64,000 nt of DNA. It comes from Akebia trifoliata (lineage: Eukaryota; Streptophyta; Magnoliopsida; Ranunculales; Lardizabalaceae). The notes beneath the pieces are model-generated. The model worked only from the letters and a program-made list of their open reading frames with translations. It was not told the DNA's origin and did no database searches. Every line of letters starts with the position of its first letter. Position 1 is the stretch's first letter. Location: positions 26,085,163 through 26,149,162 of the forward strand of contig CM030713.1 of NCBI GenBank assembly GCA_017979445.1, in the 5' to 3' direction. Below are positions 1 through 13,100 of this stretch, one piece after another. A program made the position numbers and the translations under genes.

Positions 1-2443
1 AAAAAAACGTGTTTTATCTGAAAATTTGTGAATTATTCAAAATAGTTCAATAATCCGGAGAATAATACTTTCATTGAAAAAAACGAAAAACTTGCAAAAT
101 TTTCAAGAATTGTAAGAGAGATTGCCAACAAGGCTCCTAACCAAGCCACTTTTAATATGGCATGCAGTGGAATGCATTTATTCTCCAATTAAAACATGCC
201 ATGTAGGCATGAGAATGGAGTACCATACTGGATCGTGACTCTTATTTTATATTAGAATTAAGATTAATATCTGTAAGGGTTATTTTTTGTTCGAAATCGA
301 ATATTTCCCTGCCACGTCACATGAAATCAAATATTTCCTTGCCGCGTCACATTATGGAGGTTGATCCTTCTGGTTGCATGTACAATATCTATTGTCATGT
401 TCCAATTTGGTTGGAGCATGCAAATCGTCGACAATCTTTCTTCATGATAGTGTATGCTTTGTCATGACATGATTCCTGCCTGAAAAAAGACAATCGCTCA
501 ATTTGAATTGGCTTGAGACGATAACCCAATTCCAAGTACAAATGTGCAATCCCTTCATTTGATGTTATCACGACGACTTAATGAGTTTAGATACCAACAA
601 CGGATCTTTAGTACCCTACTCTTGAAAGAGATTTCAACCTCCAACAGTTCGAATCACAAAGAATATTAGAATTGATTGTCTTTTCATATATAGTCTTATA
701 ATCTTCTATTTAAATCCTTCTTAGAGCGATTGTAATCCATCAATTATTATTAGAATTCTATTTGTAATAAGAACAATGTGAAGTCACGGGTTAGGATCTT
801 AACTTAGCTTCTCCTGTGGAGGGTAGGGTAGAGATGGTAAAGGGTCCTTGTCTTCAATAGCTGGCACTTGGGCTCCATTTAACAGTATTAGATTGACATA
901 TCGACCAAAAGTGTAATTTATTTATTTTTTTTCAAACTGTTTCCACATCTTCTATTCACACATAATTAATTTCTATTATGTTGTAAACTAGATTAATAAT
1001 TGATACTGTTCCCTTTCTTTGTGTTCATCCATTTGATTGTTGTTTCTCTTCAAACAGATATTTTGTCTCCAAAGAGGGGTTTTAAACTTCTATAAATAAG
1101 AGTCTTTTCAAAGGATTTGAACACACTAAAAATTGGATGTTAGAATAATCTTCTGTCATGCTAAGAATCTTTTCTATTTAATTAAACATACTTGGAGATA
1201 AATAATGTTTAGACGAGTATTTGAGTACTCATCAAATTAAACTCATAAATAATTAATCTTAGAGTTGATCAATTTTTTTGTATAATGGCATCTAAAACCA
1301 AAATCTGTTGAACACGAATACATGGGGACTTGATCAAAGTTTTGATGGATCAAATTCTAAGAGATGGCAAAAGAAAATTCATTAATTTTCTTTTAATTAA
1401 CCTCAAAGTAGGGCATAATTTTATAACATTTTTTATCCCATTTTATTGAAAGTTCCACAATGAATGAAATCCGAAAGAAACATGTGGAAAGCCACTTAAT
1501 AATGATTATACATGTGGTCATATTCTCAGCTCATTAACAAACTTTCTCTTCAACATCGACCAATCGACAAAGATAGTGAAAGAACTTTGGGGCCATTATA
1601 CAAACTTCGTGGAAGTACAAAGAATTGTTGAAAGGGATTCAGATTTTTAGCAACTTCACTACAGTCGTACAAATTTGTGTTTCATTGGAAGGAAATTAAG
1701 AGAGTGGCGGACTTTTTAGTTTTGATTAGAAGCGTGTGGAAACAAAATTTTGTAGTTGAGGATGTTAGCTCTATTCCTGAAGAGAACATGAATATTATCA
1801 TTGATGATGTATCTTGTAAAAATTTTCTCGTCTTACTTGGTAAAATTCCAAATTATGTCACATAAGATATCAACATTAAAAGAATATGACTAAATTAAAT
1901 TTAATTCCTATGAATGCAAATAAGAATATTAATATATTTGATGTGTGTATTGTGTTAAGCCAACTAATTATAAAATCTTTTCAAAATGTAGAAAGAAAAA
2001 TAAAAGTTTTAGATCTAATTATTTCTGATATATATATTTGTTAAACAAGCAAGTTTGTATTGTTTATAAATGAGCTAATCAACCCGATTACAAACGACGA
2101 ATATTTGGGAGACCCAAGAGGTTTCCTCTAAAAAAATTTCTAGTAATAAAACTAAAAGATTTTCTAGCAATAAAATGAAGAGAAAATTGCAAACGAAACA
2201 AGGAAGAAGACGAGGAAATTGATGCATGCAAATTGGTTTGCCAAAGCATCTGCCGCTCAATCCATTGGCTTCCCTAAAAAATATTTAATTTCCCATTGGA
2301 AATTATTTAACAAGCTAGTGTTTAGCTTCAACCCAAATGGCTTCTAACGACCAAGAGACTTTGCCACTCCTCAATGAGTCAACAAGAAACTTCAAGTCTC
2401 CATCAATCTCCAATTTTTTTACCTATCACGGACATAAGTTTTA
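1..2443. other. intergenic, no recognisable gene
   Basis: AT-rich DNA. Open frames are short (the longest about 60 codons near 1,677-1,865) and show no family resemblance, splice context or codon pattern that I recognise. I see no clear terminal repeats here. Confidence 0.5.
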
Positions 2444-2632
2444 GAGCCTGTTTGGATTACATAAATTTTTATTTATTTTTTACTTTTGAAAGTTAAAAAA
2501 TTTGTTTGGATTCATTTTAGAAAACTACTTTTAAAAAGTAAAAAAAAAAAAAAAATTACTTTCTATTTTCTAAAAGTTATTTTCTTCCAAAAGGTTACTT
2601 TTTTCCTAACTACTTTCTATCCAAACGGACTC
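2444..2632. mobile_element. Tourist-like (PIF/Harbinger) MITE
   Basis: About 190 bp with terminal inverted repeats: GAGCCTGTTTGGAT at the left end and ATCCAAACGGACTC at the right, differing at a few positions. The element is flanked on both sides by TTA (2,441-2,443 and 2,633-2,635), the 3-bp target duplication expected of PIF/Harbinger elements. There is no coding capacity. The interior is A/T-rich with a poly-A run. The family assignment rests on the TTA duplication and the CTGTTTGG-type terminus. Confidence 0.6.
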
Positions 2633-3055
2633 TTAATCCATGGAGAAGTGCAAGTGCAAGAAATTCGGCTCTATTATTTGAACCTGAACCCACAAAAATA
2701 CTAACCTCAATAACCAACTCACCAACATCATCTCTGATGATGCAAGCCACCCCTGGAGCACTCGAGTTACCCAAAGAAAAACCATCAATTTTAAGCTTAA
2801 ATCAACCTGGTTTGGGTTTGAGCCAATACACCTTTAAAAGTTTTCTATTTGTTGCCTACTGCATAGGATGAAATGCAGCGATCTCAGATAACAAACTGGA
2901 TATTTTCAGTTTAATAGTGCTTGAAGACAATCAAACACTTTCAAAAATTCCAGCGTTTTCGTGCTAGCCATAAAATCCATAAGATTATCCAAGGAACAGA
3001 AGCTGGATGATCTTTAAAAGAAAAGATCTACTCCATAGAGTACCTTCGTTAGGAA

Positions 3056-3680
3056 TTAGAGTGCTGTAACTTCTACTAAAGAAGTTCTAGCTAGATCAAT
3101 TGAGCCATCTACACGTACCAAATAGTTGCAAAAAGGTCTCTTCAGCCATTCCACAAAGAACACATTTAGAAGCAAATTAAAACAGCTGAATGTAAATACT
3201 TCCAACCAAAAGATTTTATCTTTTGTAGGCATAGAAACTCTCCAAAGCACAAACTACATCCCATGTGTTGGGTAAGTTGTACTTTTGACATTAGGTTGTA
3301 TGGGGTCTCAACATGCTTGCCGAAATCTGTCAAGGACGTTTTTATTGGTTGGTTGTCAATCGGTTACTCATTTAGTGGGCCAAAGAGGACGTTGTGGAGT
3401 ATTACACCCTTCGCAATTTGTTGGGGGATATGGCTTGAAAGGAATAGGCGTATTTTTTAAGGGAAACGGAAAGAATATTCGGATACGATTATGTCTATCT
3501 TGGGTCTCATCTACTATTGGTCCAAAGTTTACAAGGAGTTTAGGGGACTGTACTTTGAAGACTTTTTGTACAGATGGGATGGGATTTGTTGTTCTATGCG
3601 TGTGTAGCTCTCTTTTGTAAGGTCTAACCAAGTTGATCAACTCGACCGACTTGGCTTTGTTTCATTAATACAATACTATT
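3056..3680 (+). mobile_element. LINE 3' end with internal inversion (pseudogene)
   Basis: The plus strand from about 3,260 to 3,620 translates, across frames, to the C-terminal zf-RVT part of a plant LINE reverse-transcriptase protein: PKSVKDVFIGWLSIG, then ICWGIWLERNRRIF, then a frame change after which the reading continues. It is followed by a short 3' tail ending TTTATCAAAAAA near 3,690. The piece that should lie just upstream (LWRVSMPTKDKIFWLEVF ... NYLVRVDGSIDL) is present but on the minus strand at 3,056-3,250. The two halves therefore point in opposite directions, as produced by 5' inversion during LINE insertion. Stops and frameshifts make it inactive. I have not identified the LINE lineage. 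Confidence 0.6.
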
Positions 3681-3883
3681 TATCAAAAAATCTGCCTGAA
3701 AATTAATAATAAACTTTTCTTATCACAATATCATTTATTTAAAAATAATAATAATTATTATTATTATTATAATAAACTGAAAGGTATAGTTACTTTGATG
3801 TAGAACTTGCTTCTATGCCTTATAATACTACTATATAATTAATAAAGAATAATGGTAGATTTTTTCGCAACTCAAGTATGTTA

Positions 3884-4122
3884 GTCAAATGAGTGCCTAA
3901 TTTTATAACTCAACCTGACAGGGTGACTCAAAAACTCACCTACGTGGCATGGGCTAAGAACCGTAGATTCTTTCCCTTGTGATACACAACTGATCTAACC
4001 AACCTACCATTTGCCGTTGCGTATCTCAAGCAAAAGAATCTACGATTCTTTAAGCATGGCACGTTGATGAGTTTTTTAGTCATGTCATGAGGTTGAGTTA
4101 CAAAATCATTACTCTAGTCAAA
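3884..4122. mobile_element. foldback MITE (about 240 bp)
   Basis: Two arms of about 80-100 bp are imperfect reverse complements. The left arm contains TTTTATAACTCAACCT, CTCACCTACGTGGCATG and CGTAGATTCTTT. The right arm carries their complements (AAAGAATCTACG order reversed, CATGGCACGTTGATGAG, AGGTTGAGTTACAAAA). There is no open frame. The superfamily was not determined because the ends and target duplication are not clear. Confidence 0.6.
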
Positions 4123-4334
4123 TTGGTTGTCAAATATAGGCCATACATTACCCATCAAAAAAGAAAATAAAAAAAATTGAGTTAGCTTAGAAGTAATTTT
4201 AGACATACTTATTAGATTAATGCATGAATTCGTATTTTTAGATGTTTAAAGAATTATATTATTTTGTCTATCTAAATATATTAGAAGGTTATTAGGGTGC
4301 TAGATGGAATTCACAAGATTTTAAATTTACAATC

Positions 4335-4440
4335 ACAAGGGGTTAGTTGAGTTGGTAAGGCTGACTAGGTTTGCTTCCCAGGTCATGTCTTTAAAATTTT
4401 ATATGCCCTTCTATCAAAAGGTAATTATTTAATAATGTAT
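4335..4440 (+). repeat. possible SINE head (tRNA-like)
   Basis: The stretch GGGGTTAGTTGAGTTGGTAAGG resembles the 5' end and A box of tRNA-derived plant SINEs (TRGYNNARNNGG-type). A B-box match is weak, and no 3' tail or target duplication was found, so this is tentative. Confidence 0.25.
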
Positions 4441-7400
4441 ATGTGCGGGGTAGGATGGCACGTGCTGCTTGTTTGGCTTTGTGGATCCTAGTTATGTTTG
4501 ATCCGGTTGACGACCTGAATAATGTTGCGTGTTATTTTGATGGGAGATTTTTTGAGGTTTAATCAATGGAGTGAAGACTTGGGCCGACAAGTCCAAGCCA
4601 GAGCACTCATAGACAAAGCCTCCTGGGGGCAACGTCCCCGAGAAAAAATTTTGGGCCCGTTTTGTAATCCATTGTGAATCCTGTGCGCAGTATATAGAAG
4701 TCATTTTTTGTGATTAGGATTTTTTTAAGGTTTTGGTTGTCGTTTTTGGGACTTGAGCCGCACTTTGTAATTCTTCTCGATAATAGTGAAATCCCTGCAA
4801 CTCCGTGGATGTAAGCAAATTGTCGAACCACGTAAATACTATCTTGTGCGTGTGATTGTTTTCTTTTTTTCGACATGTGTTTTTCTCTATTTTTGTTTTT
4901 CACAGGTTGAAAATTTCGGATTGAATTTCCTACATTGCTTGTCAAAGTAAAAAAATAAAAAAGATTTTAATTTACAAGTGGGTGGATTTTGACCTTGGTA
5001 GAGTCTTTGACCCCATAGTGATAATAATAATAAAAATAAAAAAAATAAAAAATAAACTTATTTGACACATTTAACTGTGGGATATGAATTTATTGAATTA
5101 ACAACTTGCAAGAGGGAAGCAAAGTGGGTAATCTTTGATCCCATAGGGATCGAAAAAACAAACTTGTTTGACACATTTCACTATGGAACATGAATTTGAT
5201 GCATTAGCAATAACTTGCGACAAATAAGCAGCTCAAGATTATAAGATCACTGTGAATACTGATTAACTTTTAGGTTTTAGAAAGATCTCTCGCTTCGCCA
5301 AAATAAGCATTTGTGTTGGCTCTTCAATTTGGAATGGTTGCCCGTGTGATGAACAAACGAGGAATGTTAGCTCAACGTTACTGCTTGGCTCCCAACAGTT
5401 TGTAGACTGGTCGCTTTAAACTTTTGTATTGGACGAGAACTCTTTGTGCACTGCCCCGCCCCTCCCCTCCCCTCCCCTCCCCTTTTAGTCTACTAATTAT
5501 GAAGTTTCTCTCATTAGGGAAAAGGTTTCATTAATGGAATGACCATGTAGTGCCTGGATACAAGTCCTGATTTTAGCCATGCGAAGTGCCATGTCGGTCC
5601 AAATGAAACCTAATTAAGACCTCGATCTAGGTTCAGTTTGGAAAAAAAAATTTGTATGATCTAAGCCTTTGAAAATGGTCATCAGTTAGACCTTGATCTA
5701 GGTTTAATTTATTTTTTTTGGAATTCGTAAAAGTTTATGTTCGATGTCCATGCATGTGGCACGCGACCATGGCTTTTGAGTGCTATATGAATGTTCAGTC
5801 TTTCGGTCCATGTAACCCAATCTAAACTGATTTTTGCCCTTGCTTCTAGGGTTTAAAAGGGTCTGGTTCAGCCCAGATTTGATTATATCCACATCCATAT
5901 CTAAACATTTCACTCATATCCTATTAGTTAAAACTATCCGAACCATTTTGCATTCATTAGAATCGAATCTGACCCAATATAATTACTTTATTATTTGAGT
6001 AGGATAATTTCGGACAGTTCAACATTTTCTTGCCATATTTTTTTGTATATAATTGTTATATTATTCTATTTTACTATTATAATTCTTTTGTTTTATAAGA
6101 ATTTATGTTATATTAAAATAATATATTAAAAAAAAATATTTTGAAAAATATAAAAATATACTTTTTAAAGTAATATATCATTCGGATCTAGGCGGATATA
6201 AGTCATGATGGATTCATATCCAACTCGGATCAAGGGACATCGACCCATATCCAACCCATTTTTAATCGGTTGTATTCCAAGTGCCCATCCAAAACCACTA
6301 AATTCAGATTCAGATCACTAGGAATTAAAATAAAATACAACCCATTTTATTCCCTCCTTGCTTCGAAATTGTGGCTCTTCCTACTACATTTGACAACACT
6401 AATCGCAATTTTTAGTTGTTAACTATGGGCTACAAAGCCTATCTTAATTTTTATTGCTACTCTTTAAGTCGGACGGATGAAATCCTTTATTATGACATTT
6501 AATAGCAAAATTTTAATAGGGACGCACGCCTGAAACCTCTTACAGAAAGCGTACATAAAACTACCCTCATCGATTCAAAATTTTACAGAGGTTCTCATAT
6601 TGGCCATTGAAATTGTGTAATATATTTATATTAAATATAAATATGACATCTCTAATTATTTTAGCTCAAAGTCCTAGCAATGGGAATCTGCATGGCCTAA
6701 AGTTTTCCTTCATAATATTAATAATAACAGTCCTGTGGAAATAAATAGGTCACATGGAATCCTATCTTTTCTCTCTAAAGTGGGACCAAACAATTATTCC
6801 AATATTGAGTGAATCTTTTTTGGCTCTTTGGTCGCAAAGTTAACCCTAGATATGTGATATTTTGATCTATTTTAAGAAAGTAAAATCAAGGGGCGGACAT
6901 TTGAATCAGATTCTACAATCTGATTCCTGCCCATAATCATATTCAAGAATCTGGCACTATGTTTTGGGTTATAAAAATAATTCTCCTATAATCAGAATAA
7001 GGAATCAGCCAACATAGAAAATGGAGAAGGAATCTAGAATGACATATTTCGCGCAAAGGTATATATTATTTTGGATTATAACAGTTAAACGATATTTTAA
7101 TTCTAGATTCAAAAAGCAACTTCAAGTAACATCATTGTCCATTGAGATTCTAGATTTTAGAAATCAATTTCCAAAATCTAACTCTAAAATCTAAAATCAA
7201 AATCTAACCATCCAAACTAAATACCCCAAGTTTTTTCCATGGTTACATTAATCTAAGTGTACTTTCAAGAAGCAATTACAAGTCGTGGGCCGATTGCAAT
7301 TTTTTGGGATCAAGTAACTCTCACACTAGTTGGCCGTAACTCAAGGGAGGTTGAGGACGATTGCAACTCCAAGAAGTTGGACATCCAAATACAGTTAAAT

Positions 7401-9840
7401 GAATGCAATTTGTACGAACTCTCTACTCAACTATCCAATTTTTATTAATATCCTTAGCATAGGTAAAAATGTTGAAAATTAGGTATTGATTTCTATGAAA
7501 AGAGAAAATACTTAAGCTAAAAGTAATGGTTGAGGCATGCAAGACACACTATCTTAAAGCGTATTTTGCCTATGCTACGATACCACAATCTATAGGCGTT
7601 CGCTTTCCAAAATACAACAATCAACATTTCAAAAGGATACTCTAATTGGAAAGTAACTTCAAACTTAGCAATAATGTGTACTCTCATAATGATAATTAAA
7701 CAATAAGTACAAAATGAAAAAAAACAAAAACATAATTGAAACAAGCTTTTACGTGTACCTAAGTGAAGTTTAAATTCAAGATTTTGCACTCTCTATACGC
7801 AAACATTAAGATTTTCAGACCAACAATCTAAATCACAATTAGAACCTCAAATTTTCCTCTTGAACCCTTGTATCCTATGTGAGTATGTTCACCATCTCCA
7901 TTAACTTTAAAACTAATAGAAATACAATCTTACAAGAGTTGCAAATCAACTCTATTTCTAATCGATGCGAGACTAAAATAATATAAGACAAAAATTATAC
8001 TTCAATTAACATAAAAAGTAAAAAAAAAACAAAAGCAAAATGTAAATTTGAATTTATACCTTAAAAGATTAATACCCAATGAAACTTAAAGGATAATTTT
8101 CAAATTTAATCAATCCTCTACGATGCCAACAAAAAATCTCCAAAGAAGTTAGAATCAGAGACTTGGCCTCAAAGACAGAATAAAGGAAGTGACAAGACAG
8201 AATAAAGGGCGTGACAAGATTAAGGATTCCGATAAAATGGAGGGATGAGCAACAATTGTTTGTTTGGTGGATGGGAAATCTATGAGATAAGGTTGGTTGT
8301 TGAGATGGAAAGAGTCAAAAATAAATAAAAATTGGTGATAATTTCGAGGAGAGCAGAAAAATGATTGAAAACCTGATTATTTTACAATAATGGAGAATAG
8401 AGGTCAAATCAAGTTGATTCAAATTGAAGGAGGTATGATTGGAGCGCACATTAATTAATGCAAAGGAAGTTACGTTAGGTGCATGACTAAGATGCTCTAG
8501 CCACAATCATCAAAAATCCCAACTGTTCAATCATCAGTTAAAAAAGTCGAAAATATTTTCTAAAGAAAATAAATTTTCTACTCAACAAAATTTTAGATGC
8601 CAGTGGGTTTTCAAGATGATGGCATACCTTCCATACAACTTGAAAAAATAATTAGCTTACGACAAGGGTACCAAAATGAAAGCCACCATAGAATCATGAT
8701 GAAAGTGAAAAAGAAAGAACAAATCGAAGTGAAAGCTACTATACAATGGACCACCATAGATAGCAGCACCAAAGCTCGTGTAACAACCCCAAATGCATAT
8801 GAACTCAACTCTTTTCGACCACCTAACATATATGTGCTTTTGGTTCATTGGTCCCATCCATGCTTTTGATGTATCGGTTGGGTTCATGTCCAACATACAC
8901 CACGATCTAACATTACTCATAAATTTTGAATCTTCCATTAGTTAACTATTGGGTCTTCCTTTCATGCGCATATCCAATAAATATGAAGAAATGGGACTAC
9001 CATGATACTTAGGTCTATCAACAGGTGCATCAAACAGTCATGGATCTATTGGGCCAAAACAGTTCAGTTGGTGCTGGAGTCCGTTAACTATCCAGCCTCT
9101 ACTAGCACAGTATCCTGATACTAACAGAAAAAGCTAAGAGAGTAGGTGAAAGTGAGGGCCCATGGACTAGGAGACCGATATCAGTACCTCTCCTACATGT
9201 GCGATTGCCTTGAACAACGGAAGAAAATGGACTTCGACCCCCGAAATTTGTTCCAATAATTTCAGATCTGGGTCGAAGAACTGGGTTTTATCTTTATTTT
9301 GTATGATCCAATCCCGACCTGATTCGATTGTTAACAGATTGGATCTGGATCAACTATAGAGATCAAATGTAAACCATATATGTGACAATGGTCCGGTCCA
9401 ATTCTTATCCGGTTAATCTAGAGCAAGACCGATCCGGACCCAATCCACTGACAACCCTAGTCTCACCCCAATTACAGAGGAGCACAATTTGACCCACTAC
9501 TTCAAGAATGCAACTTTGAGGTATAACCACCAAACCCATGAATGTATGATTCGGCCCTTAATGAACCTCCAAGAGAACCCTAACAAAACCAGAATAGTGA
9601 AAAGTACCTTTGATAGCTGCAAAGTATTGCTGCGCATCATAGATTTGTGTTCCAGCGCAGACAAAAAAAAATTGGGACCACTGTGCTTGGGCATGTAAAG
9701 ACATTAACACACCAAGACAACAAAACTCTTCGATCAAGAACATTTCAGCATCACAATATAGGCCATGGCCCAGATTGATCTGCCAGGCCAAAATCACATT
9801 TGAGGTGACCGCTACTACATTCTCAGCTTCTCACTCGATA
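4441..9840. other. intergenic, low-information repeats
   Basis: No gene is recognisable. The stretch holds a C-rich/G-rich tract at 5,453-5,483 and a 23-bp duplicated phrase near 8,175-8,215 (AGACAGAATAAAGG twice). Degenerate MITE-like sequence occurs near 6,890-7,225 and 9,235-9,470; the latter ends in GACAACCCTAG, a phrase common at plant hAT-MITE ends. Open frames of 60-93 codons at 7.5-9.7 kb overlap on both strands with no recognisable product. Confidence 0.4.
5453..5483 (-). repeat. (CCCCT)n tract, G-quadruplex-capable on minus strand
   Basis: A run of CCCC/CCCCT units gives at least five G4 blocks separated by single A or C bases on the minus strand. This fits the classical G-quadruplex pattern with one-base loops. 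It stands out in otherwise AT-rich sequence. Confidence 0.7.
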
Positions 9841-9884
9841 TCTTAATCATGGGGTTTCAATCATTTTGGCTATAGTTTCTGGGT

Positions 9885-9890
9885 TTTATT
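9885..9890 (-). terminator. candidate poly(A) signal of APRT gene
   Basis: AATAAA on the minus strand, about 215 bases downstream of the APRT stop codon at 10,107-10,109. Distance and strand fit a plant near-upstream element. The actual cleavage site cannot be read from sequence alone. Confidence 0.4.
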
Positions 9891-10106
9891 CCAGAATTTG
9901 ACAGCTCAAGAAAATAGTTAAATCTCAATTATCAGAACAATTTGTCTGCATAATAAAAGGAGAATCAAAATTTACTACAACATCTAAACATGAAAAAGTA
10001 AAAGCAGGTTTGAAGACAGTAGTAGTAGTACAACAGAATGGCCAATAATATACCCCTCTAAATGTACAACACCTGGATATAACAGAGATGTAACGTCATG
10101 TCACCA

Positions 10107-13100
10107 TTAGTGAGATTCCACGAGTACATATAACGGCTTACCCTCTAACCGTTCCCGACCCTGCAAACTCACACACCACCGACTCATTATATTTCTTCCT
10201 TAGTTCGCAGTGACGCAGACAAAGTTCAAAATCTATGTTAACTATGAAAGGTGTAACATTTGGTGATAATTAACTGATGTATCCCAGATATCAAAACCAA
10301 CTCAAATCTTAAAGATCAAGCATTCAAATATGATCCTAGAGTGGATTATTTCTGTTCAAAACATGGTTTTAAAACTCGTTTTGACGTATCGTCTCGTCCA
10401 TGAACTAGACCGAGTCGTCTTGGACAAGTCTTCCGATACATTTGAGTCGTCTCTTTCAACAATGAGAAAAATGAACCAGGGTAGTAAATCTCGTCCGATA
10501 CGTTTAACTTGTCTACCCATCTCGTTGGTAGACGATACCAAGACATATCAGACGAGTCATCTCAGTCTCAGGCGAGATTTAAAACCATGATTTCAAAATT
10601 CCCAACTTGTAATTTTTTTCATGCCTAGCTATATTAATGTACAAAGAATTTGTGTTACATATATGTTAATCCAAATTGTTTTTCTTTTACTCTATAATGA
10701 GTTGTGAATTAGTTCATGATTGTTCTACGATTTCTCACGATATCAGTGAATTTTTCCGAACATTGGGAATTATGGTACCACAAAAAAGAAAATCCGGTAA
10801 AAACATTAAGTAATGAGAAAAAACATTTATTTTATCATTTCTACCAAAAACAAAATAAACACAATCAATCAAACAACCGTCCTTCCAACATACTCAAAAC
10901 AGGACAGGAAAAAACGAAAAAAAAAAAATGTACAGAACACACACACATAGTAAGGTTTACAAAAACATCCAATCACATCAAGTAATAATAAAAACATTTA
11001 TTTTAATATTTCTATCAAAATACATAACCACAAATAATCAAATCACATCCTTCCAAATTCCAACATACTCATGGTCAAGGAAAAAAACAAACAGAAATGT
11101 ACAGAATTCACGCACCTTTAGGTCGGGTAGTTCAATTACACATGCACATTCAACCACTTGGGCTCCTACTCGCTCTGAAAAGCAATAATTCACTGACTTG
11201 TTACAATCAAATCAGAGCATAATGAACTAAATCGGCCCAATTAATGTTCCCAATAACACATAATGAGAGCAAAATAGTAGAGCATCCACAATTTTGGGTT
11301 TTAAAACAGATGTCAAACTAAAATAGGAATCTAGATCACCCAAGTCTCACAATAAATACAAGCCAAATGGGTATGAACTCAAAACATTAAAAGAAAATAT
11401 TAAATATGTGTGCAACTAAATAGATGGTAGTAACAGCACACAAATATAAAGAGGCATATGTAGTATTTACAAGGATCACCACCCAATTTACGCACCACAA
11501 ACAATAGAAATTTTCATTGCCAGCTTGTTATAAAAGCCTATAATATATCAAATTTAAGCTCAAAACAGCCATTTCCCAGAAAATTCTAGATTTCAACCGA
11601 ACTACCCCCTAAGAGACCCAAGTTATTCTTCCTAAGAACTGTTCATCCAGGATGCGCAATCAGCATATAAGCCAAACCTTCAGAAGCCAATTGGTAGCCT
11701 TGCTAAAATTACAAGAACCGTGCAACCTGCCCAAGAAAATAAAATTAGAGCCTAAAGCCCACAAACAAATGAGACCTGAGCTGGTCGGACAGCAGAGGAC
11801 CAAGATATAAAGTACACACCATACAGACAATTGGCTATGCTGCAAAGAATCAGATGGCTCGTTGTCCTAAACCCAAAAAAGCTCAAATCTTTTTAAAACC
11901 TTATGTTTACCAAACATCATCCCTCTTGGACATCCCATAATTAGTCCTAAACCTCTCAAAACTCCACCAAAGACCCAAATTTCTCCACCAATACTAGATG
12001 AACCCTAATCCCTACAAATGGCCTTGAATAAGTTTAGAAAAACTATCTAAAGTCCAAACTCTCCCAAACACCTTCAATGTTCTATGGATTTAAACCATAT
12101 TATAACTCACAAACCAAAGCAATGGACGGATTCTTCCCAAATCTAGGTGAGAGGTATTAAACCCATCCCAGACTCTGTGAATGTTTAAAATTGGAATATA
12201 AATAATCTGAAATCCAACCAATGGACCACCTCTATCTAAAACCTAGAAATTAATCCCAAAAATCTATCCAACCAATGGACCACCTCTATCTAAAACCTAG
12301 GAATTAATCCCAAAAATCTATGAATAACCCTCCTCACAAGGTGGGATCAGCTTGACCTTCCAGAATATGACAAGCACTTTGCCAAACAATCCCACCCCTC
12401 TAATAAACTTTGTCAGGCATAGCTGGCTGTATATTTTCCTCCACTCTTGGGTGTGTCATAATCAAAAGCACCCCCCACCACCAAAAATTCCCTACTCATT
12501 GTGACCTCAAAAAATCCTTAAAATGTCACCTTTTTCAGCTCCACACCTAGAAAACTTATTCAGTCCCCATGGTTAATCAAAAACCCTAAAAACCAACCTA
12601 AACTTTACACCAAAATCAGTCATAAAACCCTATGAAGTTTTGGAAGAAACATTGTAAGCATGAGCATTGCAGCTTGCTAAGCAAGGTGTAGCTCTCTAGA
12701 TTTGACAAAACAAAACACCTCACCACCATTTGTGCCTTTACCAATTCTTGGAAGGCTCCAAGTGAGTAATTGCCTTACTTTTAAAGATAAATAAGATTAG
12801 ATTTCTTTTTCTTGGATAATTTGCAATGTACCTTAATTGGGTTTATAAAAAGAATCTAGAGTAATATAAATCGAAACAAACTTTAGTAAGAAAACCTAAT
12901 CTAATCTCATCTCATCAAATCTATATTAATCTTAATCAATATGATTTGGAGTATCTCAGTGCACTTCATTACAATGCATCATTTCTAATACTCATACCCA
13001 TGGTGATCAACAATCAACGTGAGTTTGTTGAAATCAATCTGAAGTAGAGTCTCCAATGCCAAATACATGATGTTGAGACATTGAAATTCGCTAAGCCAAA

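Noticed and set aside
3285..3620. 111-codon plus-strand frame
   Set aside because: It overlaps the LINE remnant in a mixture of frames and is explained by it rather than being a separate gene.
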